A stretch of DNA of 64,000 bases from Cylindrodendrum hubeiense (taxonomy: Eukaryota > Ascomycota > Sordariomycetes > Hypocreales > Nectriaceae). The stretch covers positions 248,001-312,000 of the forward strand of contig JAANBB010000003.1 in the NCBI GenBank assembly GCA_014621425.1. Direction: 5' to 3'. Shown piece by piece: positions 10,474-22,529 of this stretch (the stretch's first letter is position 1; each line of letters starts with the position of its first letter). The translations under genes and the position numbers were made by a program. The notes under the pieces were generated by a model, which saw nothing but the letters and a program-made list of their open reading frames with translations, was not told where the DNA came from and ran no database searches.

Positions 10474-12153
10474 CTATAGCTTTGCCATTTTAACACCTTC
10501 CGGTTCAGCAATGTTAGCGAACTTGAGCAGTGTTTTGTTGATTGTCAGTTCATCCTTCAACCGCTTCTCCGTAAGAAGGAAGCAGTCGGGAAACCATCCG
10601 CTCACATCGTCGCCAAACATGAGCTTGACCAAGGCCTCTCCTGTCAACCAACACTTGTCCATACCATATCCATTGAATCCTGCGGCGATCCACTGTCCTT
10701 TGTCACTCGAGCTGCCAGTAATTGACTCTGGGACACGACCGACCAAGGGTAGTCCATCCGTGGTATGTCCCTGGATTCCAGACCAGATTGCCGTCACCTC
10801 GGATGTCGCTTTCGTGCCCCAGCCATCAAGGAAAACCTTGGGCAGGACTGTTGAAAGTGCATGTTTTGCCTCCTCGGGAACATATGTGTCATCAGACGTG
10901 AGGATGTTTTTGAGATAGGCAGTCTCGTTGCCAATCCAGATCTGCCCGGTCAGAGCATTCTGTTGGAGGTAGTAGAGACCAGTCGTATACAGTCCCGTCT
11001 GGACGTCCAAGTCTGGCTTATGTGACCAGCTCCAGGACCGTGACGCACCGAGATTCTTCAGTGACGGGCCCGGCTCTTGCACCGACATAGTGCCACGGAA
11101 GGGATAAATACCACCCGCAAACCCGGGTAGAAGATGTGAGGCATGACCATTGGTACAGTGAACGACTCGTTTGGCTCGTATGATGCCCCGGGACGTCGTG
11201 ACAGCATACGGGTAGTTGCTGTTCTCGGCTGGCAAGTACTTGACCTGAAGCACAGGAGTGTTTGCCTCAATGGCAAGCCGGTTAGGGTATTTCTCAAGTA
11301 AACGTTCGTAGATGCCAGTTAGAAGACGATACGGCCAGATTGCACCAGCTTCATGTTCGACAGCACCGGAGGCATCCTTAATATTCCACATCTAGAATCA
11401 CCATTTCAATAGCCGAAATACCAGGTCGGAATGGATGTATAGCATACCTCGGGTACTTTGTCCTTTTCAATGATGCGATGGTAGCTTTTATGCTCAGGAA
11501 CAGCTTTCTGAAAATCCAAGACAGAGGATTTAGCTGCATTCCAAGTCTCATCGTCACCAACAGCCATGACTTTAATAACATCGCGAATTTGGCACTCGGC
11601 TTGACTTTCCTGGTCCATTTCCCGAACCATATTGATTATGTGGTTAATGTTGAGAATGCTGAAGCGTGTAATTTGCTTGGCCGCTTCGACGCCGTGTTGT
11701 CTGGCCAGAGGACCATACGTATGTCCAGACGGCGTGACAAGGTGGCCTCCGTTGCGGCCAGTCGCACCACTAATGAGGGTTCTAGCCTCAAGCACAGTAA
11801 CATGGGTGTCGCCTCCACCAGGACGCTCAAGCAACGACTTGGTGACGCTACATCCCGTGATGCCAGAGCCAATCACGGCGAAGTCCGTGTGTTGCGGAAG
11901 TACTGGCGACTGGATAGAGGCTAGAGTGGGATGGACTGGCACTTGCCATGATGACACAGTTGGATTCGGTCGGGGCAAGCCCGGATCGGTCAAAACGGCG
12001 GTCTGAATCTTGGAGAGAAGCCTCAATGTCGCCGGGCCTACATGGGAGGAAACAGGTTAGGTGTTGTGACGCGGAGGGAGTCTAGAACATACTGAAAACG
12101 GCACCCCGCTCTCCGAGCTGGCTGATATCGAGAGGCTTAGCTTCGGGAGCCAT
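10474..12153 (-). CDS. FAD-dependent oxidoreductase, DAO family
   Basis: Probable amine or amino-acid oxidase of 522 residues. Exons on the minus strand are 12153-12093, 12037-11448 and 11391-10474, with GT-AG introns of 55 and 56 nt. The dinucleotide-binding motif is DFAVIGSGITGCSVTKSLLE at about residues 70-90. It is followed by GATGRNGGHLVTPSGHTYG, typical of gamma-glutamylputrescine oxidase and sarcosine oxidase relatives. Near the C-terminus, AIWSGIQGHTTDGLPLVGRVP and WIAAGFNGYGMDKCWLTGEAL are the conserved FAD-contacting end. No signal peptide or PTS1 is obvious. Its neighbours (permeases and an acetyltransferase) fit oxidation of an imported amine, but the substrate is unproven. Confidence 0.88.
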
Positions 12154-12738
12154 TTTCAATTAATTGACAGCCACTTGATAAACCGCTGCAGTTACTTTGA
12201 CCCAAGGCGCGGCTTGGTTGATCTTGTCGTGATAAGGGCTATTTCATGTTGAGGGTAAGTCACTCATCAGTTGATCTACCTCGACTATTTAGATTGGTTC
12301 AACCCCAACCACACAGGTGGTGCCATTCCACATTTGTGGCGATTGAATACCTATTTTCGGCAAGGGGAGAAAGCGGGGACGTAATGATTACTGCAGATTA
12401 GCGGTATCTTCGCGTTCGTTTTCACTTACCCCATTCGGCAAAAACGTGCGAAAGTTTGTGCTTGGGCATTGACTGAAAGATAGGCTTCATATCATACATT
12501 ATGCAAGCTTTGGAAATTTGTATTAGACGTACCTCGGATTGTATCCTATAGCTCTGTCTTCAGCATATGCAACATACAATAATGCAACCGAGGGCATCCT
12601 CTCTACCGAGCGTTACACCAACGAAATTATGACATTATGATTCACTCGAGTCAGCAAGTCAGTCTTGTGAGGGTCTTTTGATAATCTCAAATTAAAAAAT
12701 ACCATACATTTGATATGTACGTGTAAATATAGTGCTAT
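12154..12738. other. Promoter region of the FAD oxidoreductase
   Basis: This 585-bp A/T-rich gap lies upstream of the FAD oxidoreductase and downstream of the acetyltransferase, both on the minus strand. No open frame with family similarity was seen. Confidence 0.3.
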
Positions 12739-13800
12739 TTATTTGTTACTATCAGGCTCACCTTGAGGCTCCCTAATCATAGTGAATAGCTTAATGGCTT
12801 CTCCATCGTCATCACAAATCATATCCTTCACAAACTTGAATCCCCAGCGCTCATAAATTGCTATGTTCGGAACATCGCGGCTTGACTCCAAATAGCACTT
12901 CATGTTTTCGGCGTCAGCCTGGTCCGTGACAACCTTCATCATTTTAGCACCGACGCCCTTTCCCTGAGCCTCAGGAAGAACGACCATAATGTTGAGGAAA
13001 TAATATCCCCGTGGGTCAGTCCAGAGTTCTGATTGAGCTTTGGCTTGCGCATCTTTCCAGATGTAATACCGCTGTCAAGAATGTCTTAGCATTTAATCGT
13101 CCAAATTGGCTCATTCGACTCGTGAGAAAAGCAGAGGGCAGTAATATTTGGCATGCAAAATTGGAGGTTTCAACATCGGATTTGGCCTTACCTTAACACT
13201 CAATCCTCCACGGCCGTAATATAAATTCATGCCGACTTGGCTGAAATAAAGACGCCAGCCCTCAAACCAATCGTTCCACGTGGGAGCCTGAGATGCCAGT
13301 TGAGGTCGCATCCACATAGCTACACCTAACACCTTGTCGCTTCCCTCTTCTTTTGCAACATGGAAGATACCATTGCGCATTCCCCATCGCATTCGAATGC
13401 CGAGCGAGACTGAGTTACGCTGGGGATTAAACTGACAAGGTTGGCTCGTCAGCATTCCAGGGATTTCATGCAGAAATATAGGTCTCTAATGTCATTTTAT
13501 AAGTAGCAATAGCAAATATAACTCACTTTAACTCGATCATAAACCCATTCGTTGTATGGATCTTTTGAAAACGCATCTCTAAATAGTCAAGAACGTTAGT
13601 AGGGATACCATGACGAATCAGAAGCATCTTTGCATAAAAATGAGCCCTTGAAGAAGAATCACATTCAAGTGCCACGCAATAGATAAGGGTACACAAATAT
13701 GTCTCATGTTATGACCAATTCAATTGTGGTTAACTCACTGAATGGCTTTTACCGCGCCGGGGATGTCGGCTTCAGTAAGATTGGAGACATGGATCGCCAT
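12739..13800 (-). CDS. GNAT-family N-acetyltransferase
   Basis: Acetyl-CoA-dependent N-acetyltransferase of 228 residues. It is split into four exons on the minus strand: 13800-13739, 13578-13527, 13431-13192 and 13071-12739. The start (MAIHVSNLTEADIPGAVKAIQ) is the usual GNAT beta-1/alpha-1. Motif A is GYYFLNIMVVLPEAQGKGVG followed by AKMM, with the Q/R-x-x-G-x-G/A pyrophosphate loop (QGKGVG). CYLESSRDVPNIAIYERWGF is the C-terminal strand typical of fungal GNATs. Every splice join keeps frame and family text. The acceptor may be an amine, antibiotic-like molecule or protein. It sits next to an oxidase and could modify the same amine. Confidence 0.85.
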
Positions 13801-15733
13801 TGTTGGTTGTGGTGGACGGACGGAGCTCAGAAATAGAATCGGAAGGGAGATAAACGAATAGCAACATCCAGAAATGTCCTTGCAGTGCAGGTCAAAATCC
13901 GTGCTCATAGAAGTAGACGACCTTGAACGTAGATGATGCACGGGACTGCCCGCTCGCTCCCCTCACATCGGATTATCGCAATGAGCGGCACGTGCGAGCC
14001 TACCAGACCCTATCAGACCTCCTCGCATACACTTCCCCGATGCGGATTAGTGGGAGCGAATGCGAGATATGTATTTACTGACATGTTTCACTCGCGTTAT
14101 TTCTGTATCCCAAATGCTTCTAGGATGAAGTTATGTTATCCCGTTTACGGCACTAAGACAGATAACTTGACAGGATGGTGGAAATGAACTCGCTTGGCAG
14201 CACGGCTTCCAACAATGCCGTTATCCTCGGGCTATCACCATGGACCCAGAAGTGATACTAAGATTGCGACAAAAGAAGAGAGAGATTTTTGCTCAGCGGG
14301 AGCAGAGGTATTTCATAGCACTAAAGACACGTAGCCAATTAATTTCTCAACATTCAGTTGAAGCCCAGCAGTTGGAGCCGGTCGTTTGCGTGGTCACTAT
14401 AGGGTAGCCGTATGACAATCGAGCAGCAATCATTTCACGCTTAGTATGGGCAAAGCTTAGCAATGCGGATGGGATATAAAAAGAAATGAATCCACTATTA
14501 GGCGCATCAGGTGCTAGGCGTTAAAAAATGCCTGTGGCTTCGGGAATTAGAGTCCTCTTAAAGTTTAAGGATCGATCTCCATCGTGGGCGGGAGGCAAAA
14601 ACAACGGACCGAAACAGTGGACGAGTGGATTGCCACAGGAACGAAAACTCACACAAAAAGATACTTTCCAGACTCAGTGCGGTGTGGGAATGCTTCTGAA
14701 GTATGTGGATCAAGATCAATTGCCTACTTTTGCTCTTTAGAGCGTAAACCACGACGCAGGCTTGGTAGTAGGCAGGCCATGGTTACAAAATTTAGCTGAA
14801 GCAAATGGCCCTATTCTTCCAAGATCTGAACACAGCCGAGGGTGAGGGAGCCCGTCGACTGTAGATGCGAGTGATAAAATTGGTAGAATCACGCAAGCCC
14901 AAGGTTGGAACTAATCGACACTGTCTCAGAAGAGGACATCCCACCTCTAGCTTGTGGTGGCGGTGAGCGTGGCTGATGAACCAAGTTTAGGGATGCTAAT
15001 CACGGAGCCGTGGTAGAATGACACTGCCACCACTGTCAAACGGATGGGGAATTACTCCGGACGGCCGGGACGATGGTCTGCAAGACTCTTGCCAAGATGG
15101 GCTTGGACGTGTTGTCTCGTCAAAAGACGGCAGGGAATACGGTGGTGAGGCCTCGCGGGGGCATTGACGCCACGGAAAGCTAATCTGTGATAGTGTCTCG
15201 CCTAAGCCAGCACCTAAGCAAGATCAACGCGTCGGTGAATGGGTAGAATTGGGTGCTAACAGCGCTATTCCTCAGCCTCTCCGGCTTTGATCCACTCCGG
15301 CCCAATCCTTCAGCCCTACTCGACGACTCCGCCCTCCCTTTCCGTTCCAGCACCCCAGGTCACGAGCCCCTTGTCTTGGTACAGCTCCGTCTGGAACGGT
15401 CCAGTTCGGGGCCAGGCTGAACCAATCTGTCTTAGTCAGTCTTCGCTGGTCCCGGCTACACGCCTTTGGTTAGTCTTGCCTGCAATTGAGTTACCACCGA
15501 CCCTCAAAACTGACCCAACATGTGGTAGCGCGACTCAGAGCTCTGCCAATGCCATAATGCCAAGCCCAGCTTGTCTTGTGGTGCGACATTGCCACTGGCC
15601 AGCTTTCCCGAGATGGCTGTGGCTACATCGCATATTAGGGACCTGCTCCCACCTTGAATGAGTCCACATTGTCAATCAGTACTTGCACGAAAAATATTGT
15701 TTGAAGGGCCAAGTGCGGCCTCACGCGACAACG
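13801..15733. other. Long intergenic region (1.9 kb), no confident gene
   Basis: This region holds the promoter of the acetyltransferase at one side and of the DUF3433 gene at the other. A 55-codon frame at 14240-14407 starts in a good context (atcaccATGGACC) and reads MDPEVILRLRQKKREIF. A GTATTT...CAACATTCAG intron-like stretch lies inside it (14306-14355). I do not recognise it and would not call it a gene. An open frame at 15287-15661 has promoter-like, Ser/Pro/Leu-rich text and is probably non-coding. Confidence 0.3.
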
Positions 15734-18436
15734 ATGATCGCCTCAAAGACTGGCGCAGATGCCTCGGCCAATGAGTACAGCGCGTCTTACGACCCTCAGC
15801 CGATGCATGACCGGCATGTCGACCTGCCGCAGGGCTCCCAGAAGCGACCGAATTACAGACCCACGCCGCTCAGATGGTATTTCGTCTTGTTGCAGATGAT
15901 CTTCATCATGGGAGCCATGGGCGTCGTCTTGTGGGCGAGGCAATCCATGCCCGACTCGGATAGCACCGCCGTGATTGAGCACAAGAGATGGACCGAGAGG
16001 CGACTTGTTGCAGAAGACCTCAGCCCCCGACAAGACGACGCCACGTTCCTTACGACAGCCACCTTCATCAGCGAAGGCTCCTCTTTTGTAACCGTGCCGG
16101 GAACTACAGGCCTGATCACCACAGAAATCGTGGAAACGAGCTTGGAAACGATCTGGCTGACAGACGGAGAGCCGGTTCCATCAATGATCACATACGAAGA
16201 GACAATCACCGTCCCCGGCGGCGGAGGTGAGGTTATTACGACAACTGAGGTCGGAACGAGCACCGAATACAGCTTGGTTCCAGGAACCGGAACCGAGATG
16301 GTCACCAGTGCAATCGAGATCCCATACACAACAAGCTATGAGATTACAATGTCTGGCGGAGCAGGAACCACATACGTCACTACGATTATCACTTCGGAGG
16401 TAGTTGCAAGCGATGCGACGGGAGAGCAATATTTTGTCTCAACGCACGAAGATACCATCCAAACTACCCAGATGACAACCCAGGCGGCAAGCAGCTATCT
16501 ATCCTACGGGAAGTTCACGGTCACGGCTGTAGTGACAGACCCCGAAGACTTACCCTCAAACATCATCCAGCCAACCGCCAAAGTCGTCGACGTGGTCAGC
16601 ACCAAGGCGGCCACGACGGTTCAAAAGGTGGAAAAGATTGCGCCGACCACCATCGTTACGCAAGTTGACGAATTGGAAACGATTGTCAGCACTCCGGCCC
16701 CGGAGACGGTTGTTACCGTGGGAGCCGACGGATTTCCCACGACGATAACCAACTACTTTGGGCCGGTGACACTCACTACTACACGGGGTAGATTGGTGAC
16801 GCTGACCACGGATGGAGGGGAGACGACGCTGCTGTCGACCGTCGAAGGCGCCACAATGACATACGAGTCGACAAGTGCACCAACAGGCACTGCAGCGGCG
16901 AGCCTCAGGGTCTATGAGATAACAGAGGCCGGCTACTTTCTTGGAAAGTTCGTTCCGGCCTTGGTGGCAGTACTGATCTCGATCCCGATCCGAATCATCG
17001 ACCTCAATGCTCAGCTGTACCAGCCCTTTTACGCTCTGAGCAGACCCAACGGCGCGTACGGGTCAAATTCAATGGTTCTCCATTACAGCGGATGGACTGG
17101 CTTTCTCAAGCCCTTCACTACGCTTTCTGATGGCCACCCCGTCACCTTCATCACGATGCTGCTTGTGTTGTGCTCTGCCTTGATGACGCCGCTCGCAACG
17201 GAGGCCATCGGCGTCAAGATACATGGGAAATGCCACATCAACTCCGCCGCCGGCTGCGCTGCTTCCCTGGGCCTTTCGCAACTCCCCACTCGCGCGTTGC
17301 TTGCCCTGTTGGCATTCACCATTGTGCTTCTTTGCGCCCTCCTCTACTTTCTGCGGAATTTCGAAACGGGGCTCCATGCAAATCCATGGAGCATCGCAGG
17401 CATTGCCTCTCTGGCTTCAAACCGTCATATACGACCGCTGCAACTAACGGAGAAAAATATTTACAAGGAGATGAGAGACAACCACTACAAGCTCGGCTTC
17501 TTCCAGACCGGGGACTCCTTTGTCGAGTATGGCATCTTGGTTGAGAATGGCTCGGGTCAGACACAGCAAAATAAGGACAATGGACAAGGCGTAGACAGCC
17601 GGCCGGTCGAGGCGCCCTTCGAAAGACTCCCCAAAGGAAACCCATTCATTGCTTTAGGTGTTATTTGGCGCCTTGCATTTATCACCTTCCTCATGGGCCT
17701 CATCGTTCTCATTCTTTATTATCACATCAACCTCACCAGGAAGTCCGACTTTAAGTCTTTTATCGACAGCCAGACATTTGGTGTTCGGTTCTTCTTCTGT
17801 GCCCTGGGCGTGGCTTTGTCCTTTGGCTGGACAGCGCTGTTCATTAGTATGTCTCCTATTCTTAGTGTCGAATCTGGAATCATCCGCTAACATATCCTAG
17901 GTGTGGCCATCATTGCCCCGTACCAAGGTCTATCACACAAATCACAGGTCGCCTCGAACTCGATCCTCCTCACACGACCGACCAATGGCTACTCAGGACT
18001 ATACTCTTCCATCAAGCATGGTCAACCATTCCTCGGTCTTGTCGCATTCATGACCATGCTTTCTAACTTTATGCCTCTTCTGTTGGTCAACATCCCATTC
18101 ACCATCACCCAAACATACCAAACGCATGTTATCTGTGCCCGGACTTCCGTGGCAATATTGTTCTTGATGGTCCTTACCATCGTCGGCAGCTTTTTCGTCA
18201 AATGGCCCGACATGCCTGTGGACCCACGCTCTATCGCTGGTGCCATGTATTATATTAGCGAGAGTAGCATTGCGGATGAATTTAGCGGCATTGCGAGATT
18301 GGAAAGCAAACAGAGGACGCTCCGGGTGAAGGAAATGGGGGGGAGATACTGGTATGGCGAGATTTTGTCCAGACGTGGGGAAACGAGAATGGGTGTTGAG
18401 AGAGACAGTGCTGTACCTGCGACTGACAACATCTAA
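15734..18436 (+). CDS. DUF3433-domain membrane protein with Ser/Thr-rich extracellular region
   Basis: Large membrane protein of 882 residues with exons 15734-17846 and 17901-18436. An N-terminal cytosolic tail precedes a membrane helix at about residues 50-75 (WYFVLLQMIFIMGAMGVVLW). A roughly 300-residue Thr/Ser/Val-rich segment follows, built of loosely repeated units such as TTEIVETS and TYEETITVPGGG, probably O-glycosylated outside the cell. The C-terminal half has several membrane helices and DUF3433 text (LTPLATEAIGVKIHGKC, ANPWSIAGIASL). The intron join gives LFIS|VAIIAPYQGL. The first in-frame ATG is at 15734; an upstream non-ATG frame extends 51 bases. The family is widespread in filamentous fungi and has no assigned function. 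Confidence 0.85.
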
Positions 18437-18833
18437 CAGCTCATGAAGGCCACTGAACTAGCTAATTATTATTATACCCCGGATATTATCAACGGAATTG
18501 TTGTCTTAAAAGTTGGAAGATTTATTTGCAATTTCCAGAGCTCACTTGAGACTCCAGTAAGAGCTTTAAGCGGGCATTATGGACCGTTGTATCACCGCGT
18601 TGTGACGCTCCCAAGAGGCGGCGCCTTCTTGTTCGCAGTACCCATATTCCGACTGCCCGGGCTATAGTTATTCCTTGCACGTGATCGGCCTGCGCGGGAA
18701 GAGTACCGGTAGTGAAGAAAATATGGAGTAATAGCGTCAATAGTCCGAATAATTGCTGACAATCGATGCCCCCTGCATCTACGACTTTTGCATCTTTTAA
18801 CACCTCAGACACTGCAACACATATTTTGCAACC
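18437..18833. other. Intergenic region, promoter of hydroxymethylbilane synthase
   Basis: This 397-bp gap contains short open frames only. The last 60 bp before 18834 are pyrimidine- and A-rich, as expected for a fungal 5' leader. No other feature was seen. Confidence 0.3.
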
Positions 18834-19985
18834 ATGGATCATGAAAATGAATTGGGCGATTCGAAGCGACAGGATGCGACAGAAGAGGTCCTATCTCCTG
18901 GTTCTCAAGTAGTTGTTGGGTGCCGTAAATCGGAGCTCGCACTAATCCAGGCTCGTTATGTCATAGCCCAGCTGGCTAAAGCGTCCATCCCCTCCCCTAC
19001 CTTTGTAACTGCCACAGGCAGTGTCGCTGGTGATGCAGATAAGCAGACGCCGTTCATGCTGCTCTCCAAGCAGACGGGCGGATCAGACGTTGGCAAAAGC
19101 CTCTGGACAAATGCGCTGGAAGTGGATTTGATGTCCGGCAAGGTCGATTTCCTTGTCCATAGTTTGAAGGACATGCCAACAACGCTACCACCGGATTGTC
19201 TCCTTGGAGCCATCTCTGAGCGCGAGGACTCTTCCGATGCCGTCATCATGAGGCCTGATTCCGAGTTCAAATCCATCGACCAGCTGCTACCGGGCTCTGT
19301 GGTTGGATCAAGCTCGTCAAGGAGGAGAGCTCTAATTCTGCGAAATTGGCCTCATTTAAAGGTGGCAGAATGCCGCGGTAATGTGTGAGTATTCTTAATT
19401 TTCCTTTGCCATCATTGTATCTGTCTGCACAACATTTGACTAACGTATGCTACGTTCAGAGATACACGCCTTGCTAAGCTTGATGCTCCTGATTCGCCGT
19501 TTTCTTGCATTCTTCTGGCAACCTCAGGGCTATTGCGCCTTGGCCTTGGCCATCGAATTACGCAACGGCTCGATGCTAGTGTGTTCCCTTATGCAGTTGG
19601 ACAGGGCGCACTCGGTATTGAGATCAAGACGGGCCGGGAAGACGTACTACGACTTGTTCGTGGTACTGACCATAAGCTATCGAGATGGCGTGCCATGGCG
19701 GAACGGGCGATGCTTCGAAGCCTTCAGGGAGGATGCTCGTCTCCAATTGGCGTGTGCTCCTATTTCGAGCCCCCGAATGCAGATAAGCCCGAAGATGCGG
19801 AGAAGAAAGGCAGTGAGGGTGGCACACTTCGCCTAAATGGCACGGTTCTTGATATGGATGGAACGAAGTCAATTTTTGCGGAGAATTCGGGTACTGTCTG
19901 GAGCGACAATGAAGCAGAGCAACTCGGCATCTCGGTGGCGCAAATACTCCTTAATAAGGGGGCATCCAATCTGCTGTCAAAATAA
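18834..19985 (+). CDS. HEM3: Hydroxymethylbilane synthase (porphobilinogen deaminase)
   Basis: Cytosolic enzyme that joins four porphobilinogens into hydroxymethylbilane in haem synthesis; 358 residues, exons 18834-19384 and 19460-19985. Family text is VVVGCRKSELALIQARYV, GKSLWTNALE and LVHSLKDMPTTLPP, which contains the catalytic Asp. GSSSSRRRALILRNWPHLK and CRGNVDTRLAKLD form the substrate-binding arginine cluster. YAVGQGALGIEI and LQGGCSSPIGV follow; Cys276 is the dipyrromethane attachment site. All catalytic residues I know of are present. The N-terminus has GCRKSE where GTRRS or GTRKS is usual, and a longer loop before GKSLWT. Its neighbours are 2-oxoacid dehydrogenase subunits, an unusual context for a haem gene. 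Whether it is the only genomic copy is unknown. Confidence 0.92.
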
Positions 19986-21025
19986 TTGTGATGAAAGTCT
20001 CAGTTGAATGGGTTTGTATTGAGAAGCAACTGAGTATATACCTCCATAGCCTTTCATGAATCTTTGTTTGCTATAATTGCATTCAATTGGTAGAGATCCA
20101 TTCATTCACAACCGGCTATTTACTTCATGGGTGGGCGTCTCATTGGCATCTCGGACTCGCAGACCCAAGTTCTTGAAGTTCATTTTCCGGAGGTAGGTTC
20201 GGCTTAGAGAATCCATTACTATTGTAAGCTGCTTAGATCTTTTGGTAAAATACGATCATACGAAATAAATATAAGGAACGAGACGGTAGATATCTTGACG
20301 GAAGTTGGAGACTGGCTGGTGATGAATGGCGACTCTTCAACGAAGAGGTAGAGTGACGCAGCAGCTGTGGCTTTATCGGGCATTCGAATTCGGAGGTATC
20401 GCGCAAGCGACAAATGCATGACGAATACAATGAAGGCTGTGCGAATCATAGTGGCCCTCGGGCATATCTCTACTGCCTCGGGCCTAGACATCGAAGGGGG
20501 CAGTATAGGTGTTGGAGGACATTTTTGGTACGCCGCAGTGAATTTTATTACCGGTTACTGCCGTATTCCTACACTATCCAATCAAATTGAATCTAAGAAC
20601 TCATCTGAGATGGTCCTTGTTGTTCCAATTCCCGTGGTCCTTTTTACCCCAAATAAGTCGCCTCCAAGAACCAATTACTTGCGCATTAAACCGACGCAAC
20701 CCTTCCGATTCCCCTTTAGGAAACTCCTCGGTCAGCCTCTGTAATCCATTCGGATGTTCACGGTCCAGTGCTGGCAATTACCTGCCTCGGTCAAACATCC
20801 TTCTAGCTTAGCAGCGGGGTTTTTCTTACTGACGGCGGCCTGTCCCGGCAGATAGAATCGAGTCCAGGAGGCTTACGGCAGAAGTTCCTCCGAGAAATTT
20901 GGAGGGCGTAGGCCAGAAAATGACGTCTCATGACGGGGTCAGTGATGCAATTCACATGCAGACTTCCACCTCATCGTTCATCTTCATTCCTCTCGTCTCA
21001 GCCAGCAACGTTCAATTTCACAAAG
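19986..21025. other. Intergenic region (1.0 kb) before E1-beta
   Basis: Overlapping short frames exist on both strands at 20219-20491 (minus) and 20367-20744 (plus). Neither has recognisable domains or convincing gene structure. The region probably holds the E1-beta promoter. Nothing else was recognised. Confidence 0.3.
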
Positions 21026-22310
21026 ATGGCTCAGTATCGGCTTTCGAATCGAACTCTCAGCACGCTTTTGACCTCTCAAAGGCGTAGTTACGTATCATCC
21101 ACGAACGCGACACCTGCTCGCCGGCTGAACCTCCCTATCGACTTTAGCACTACGCCACTGCTCCATCATACTCGAGAGATCCTATCGAAAGCACCCGGCC
21201 TACCTGTAGATGGCCCGTCAACGCGCTTGAACCTTTTCCAATCTGTAAATTCAGCCTTGCGAGCTGCATTGGCTGCGTCGAATCGTGTTCTCTGTTTCGG
21301 AGAGGATGTGGCTTTTGGTGGCGTGTTCCGATGTACTACAGGCCTTCAAGAAGAGTTCGGCAACAAAAGGGTCTTTAACACACCTCTGACCGAGCAAGGA
21401 ATAGTTGGAACTGCAATCGGAGCCGCTGCGGAGGGTATGAAGCCAGTGGTCGAGATTCAGTTTGCTGATTACGTCTTTCCTGCCTTCGATCAAATTGTCA
21501 ACGAGGCCTGTAAGTTCCGTTACCGCGAAGGAATGACTGGAGGAAACCTCGGGGGTTTAGTTATTCGAATGCCTGCTGGTGGAGTTGGGCACGGAGCCTT
21601 GTACGTATTCCCCCTCGATTGCGATGGCAATGGCATAATCTTACCCCAAACAGGTATCATACCCAGTCTCCAGAGGCGCTTTTCTGTCATGTCCCAGGTT
21701 TTGTTGTTGTGGTGCCACGTTCTCCATCACAAGCAAAAGGACTCCTTCTTTCTGCCATTCTTGAGTCCAAAGATCCCGTCATCTTTATGGAGCCTAAGAT
21801 CCTGTACCGTGCTGCCGTCGAGGAAGTCCCTGATGAGCTCTACACTCTACCACTGAGAAGCGCGGAAGTTTTAAAGCCAGGCGCGGACTTGACAATCATT
21901 TCATATGGCCGACCTCTCTACACTTGCGCCAGAGCAATTGAGCTCGTTGAAAAGGATCATCCTGGAGTAAGCATTGAGATGATTGACCTGAGGACAATTT
22001 TCCCTTGGGATAGGGAGACTGTCCTAAAAAGTGTGATGAAGACGGGGAGGGCAATGGTTGTTCATGAGAGCATGGTCAACTTTGGAGTGGGCGCAGAAAT
22101 AGCGGCAACCATCCAGGAGGCTGGTTTCCCGTACCTCAAGGCTCCCATCAAGAGAATAGCAGGTTGGACGACTCACACCGGACTCTCATATGAGAAATAC
22201 ATCTTTCCCGATGTAGCAAGTAAGTCGATATACCCACAGAGCTCGTTTCCCTCTTATTGACCAACGGTCCAGGAGTATATGATGGCATTGTGGAAAGCCT
22301 AGAGTACTGA
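21026..22310 (+). CDS. Branched-chain 2-oxoacid dehydrogenase E1 subunit beta
   Basis: Beta subunit of the mitochondrial thiamine-diphosphate-dependent E1, which decarboxylates 2-oxo acids from Leu, Ile and Val; 392 residues. Exons are 21026-21600, 21654-22219 and 22273-22310; the tiny last exon supplies [12 protein letters not shown]. The ATG at 21026 ([20 protein letters not shown]) gives an Arg/Ser-rich mitochondrial presequence without acidic residues. Family text is [47 protein letters not shown] and [34 protein letters not shown] follows across the first splice, then [10 protein letters not shown]. It converges on the alpha-subunit gene with a 219-bp gap. The physical pairing with alpha and E2 strongly supports one complex. 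Confidence 0.93.
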
Positions 22311-22529
22311 TAATGGAGACATGTTCAAGTGGAATGTATATACAGAATGATTGAGTATTGAATGTTATTTAAGCCCTAGATGCCGCAGGGACTGATGCAA
22401 GTGTGACCAAACTGTCATTCTGCAAATGGATGAGGAGTATATTTCCCGTACGATGTCACATAGCGTACGACCAGGGCATGCCACTATTCATGATTATAAT
22501 AATTCGTCTTCCTATAATCCAACACTTTA

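Noticed and set aside
15287..15661. Open frame of 124 codons before the DUF3433 gene
   Set aside because: Text is Ser/Pro/Leu-rich, without a family or good codon pattern, and is not in frame with the downstream gene; it is more likely leader or promoter.
20219..20744. Overlapping open frames on both strands between HMBS and E1-beta
   Set aside because: No domains, no convincing splice structure, and each overlaps the other antisense.
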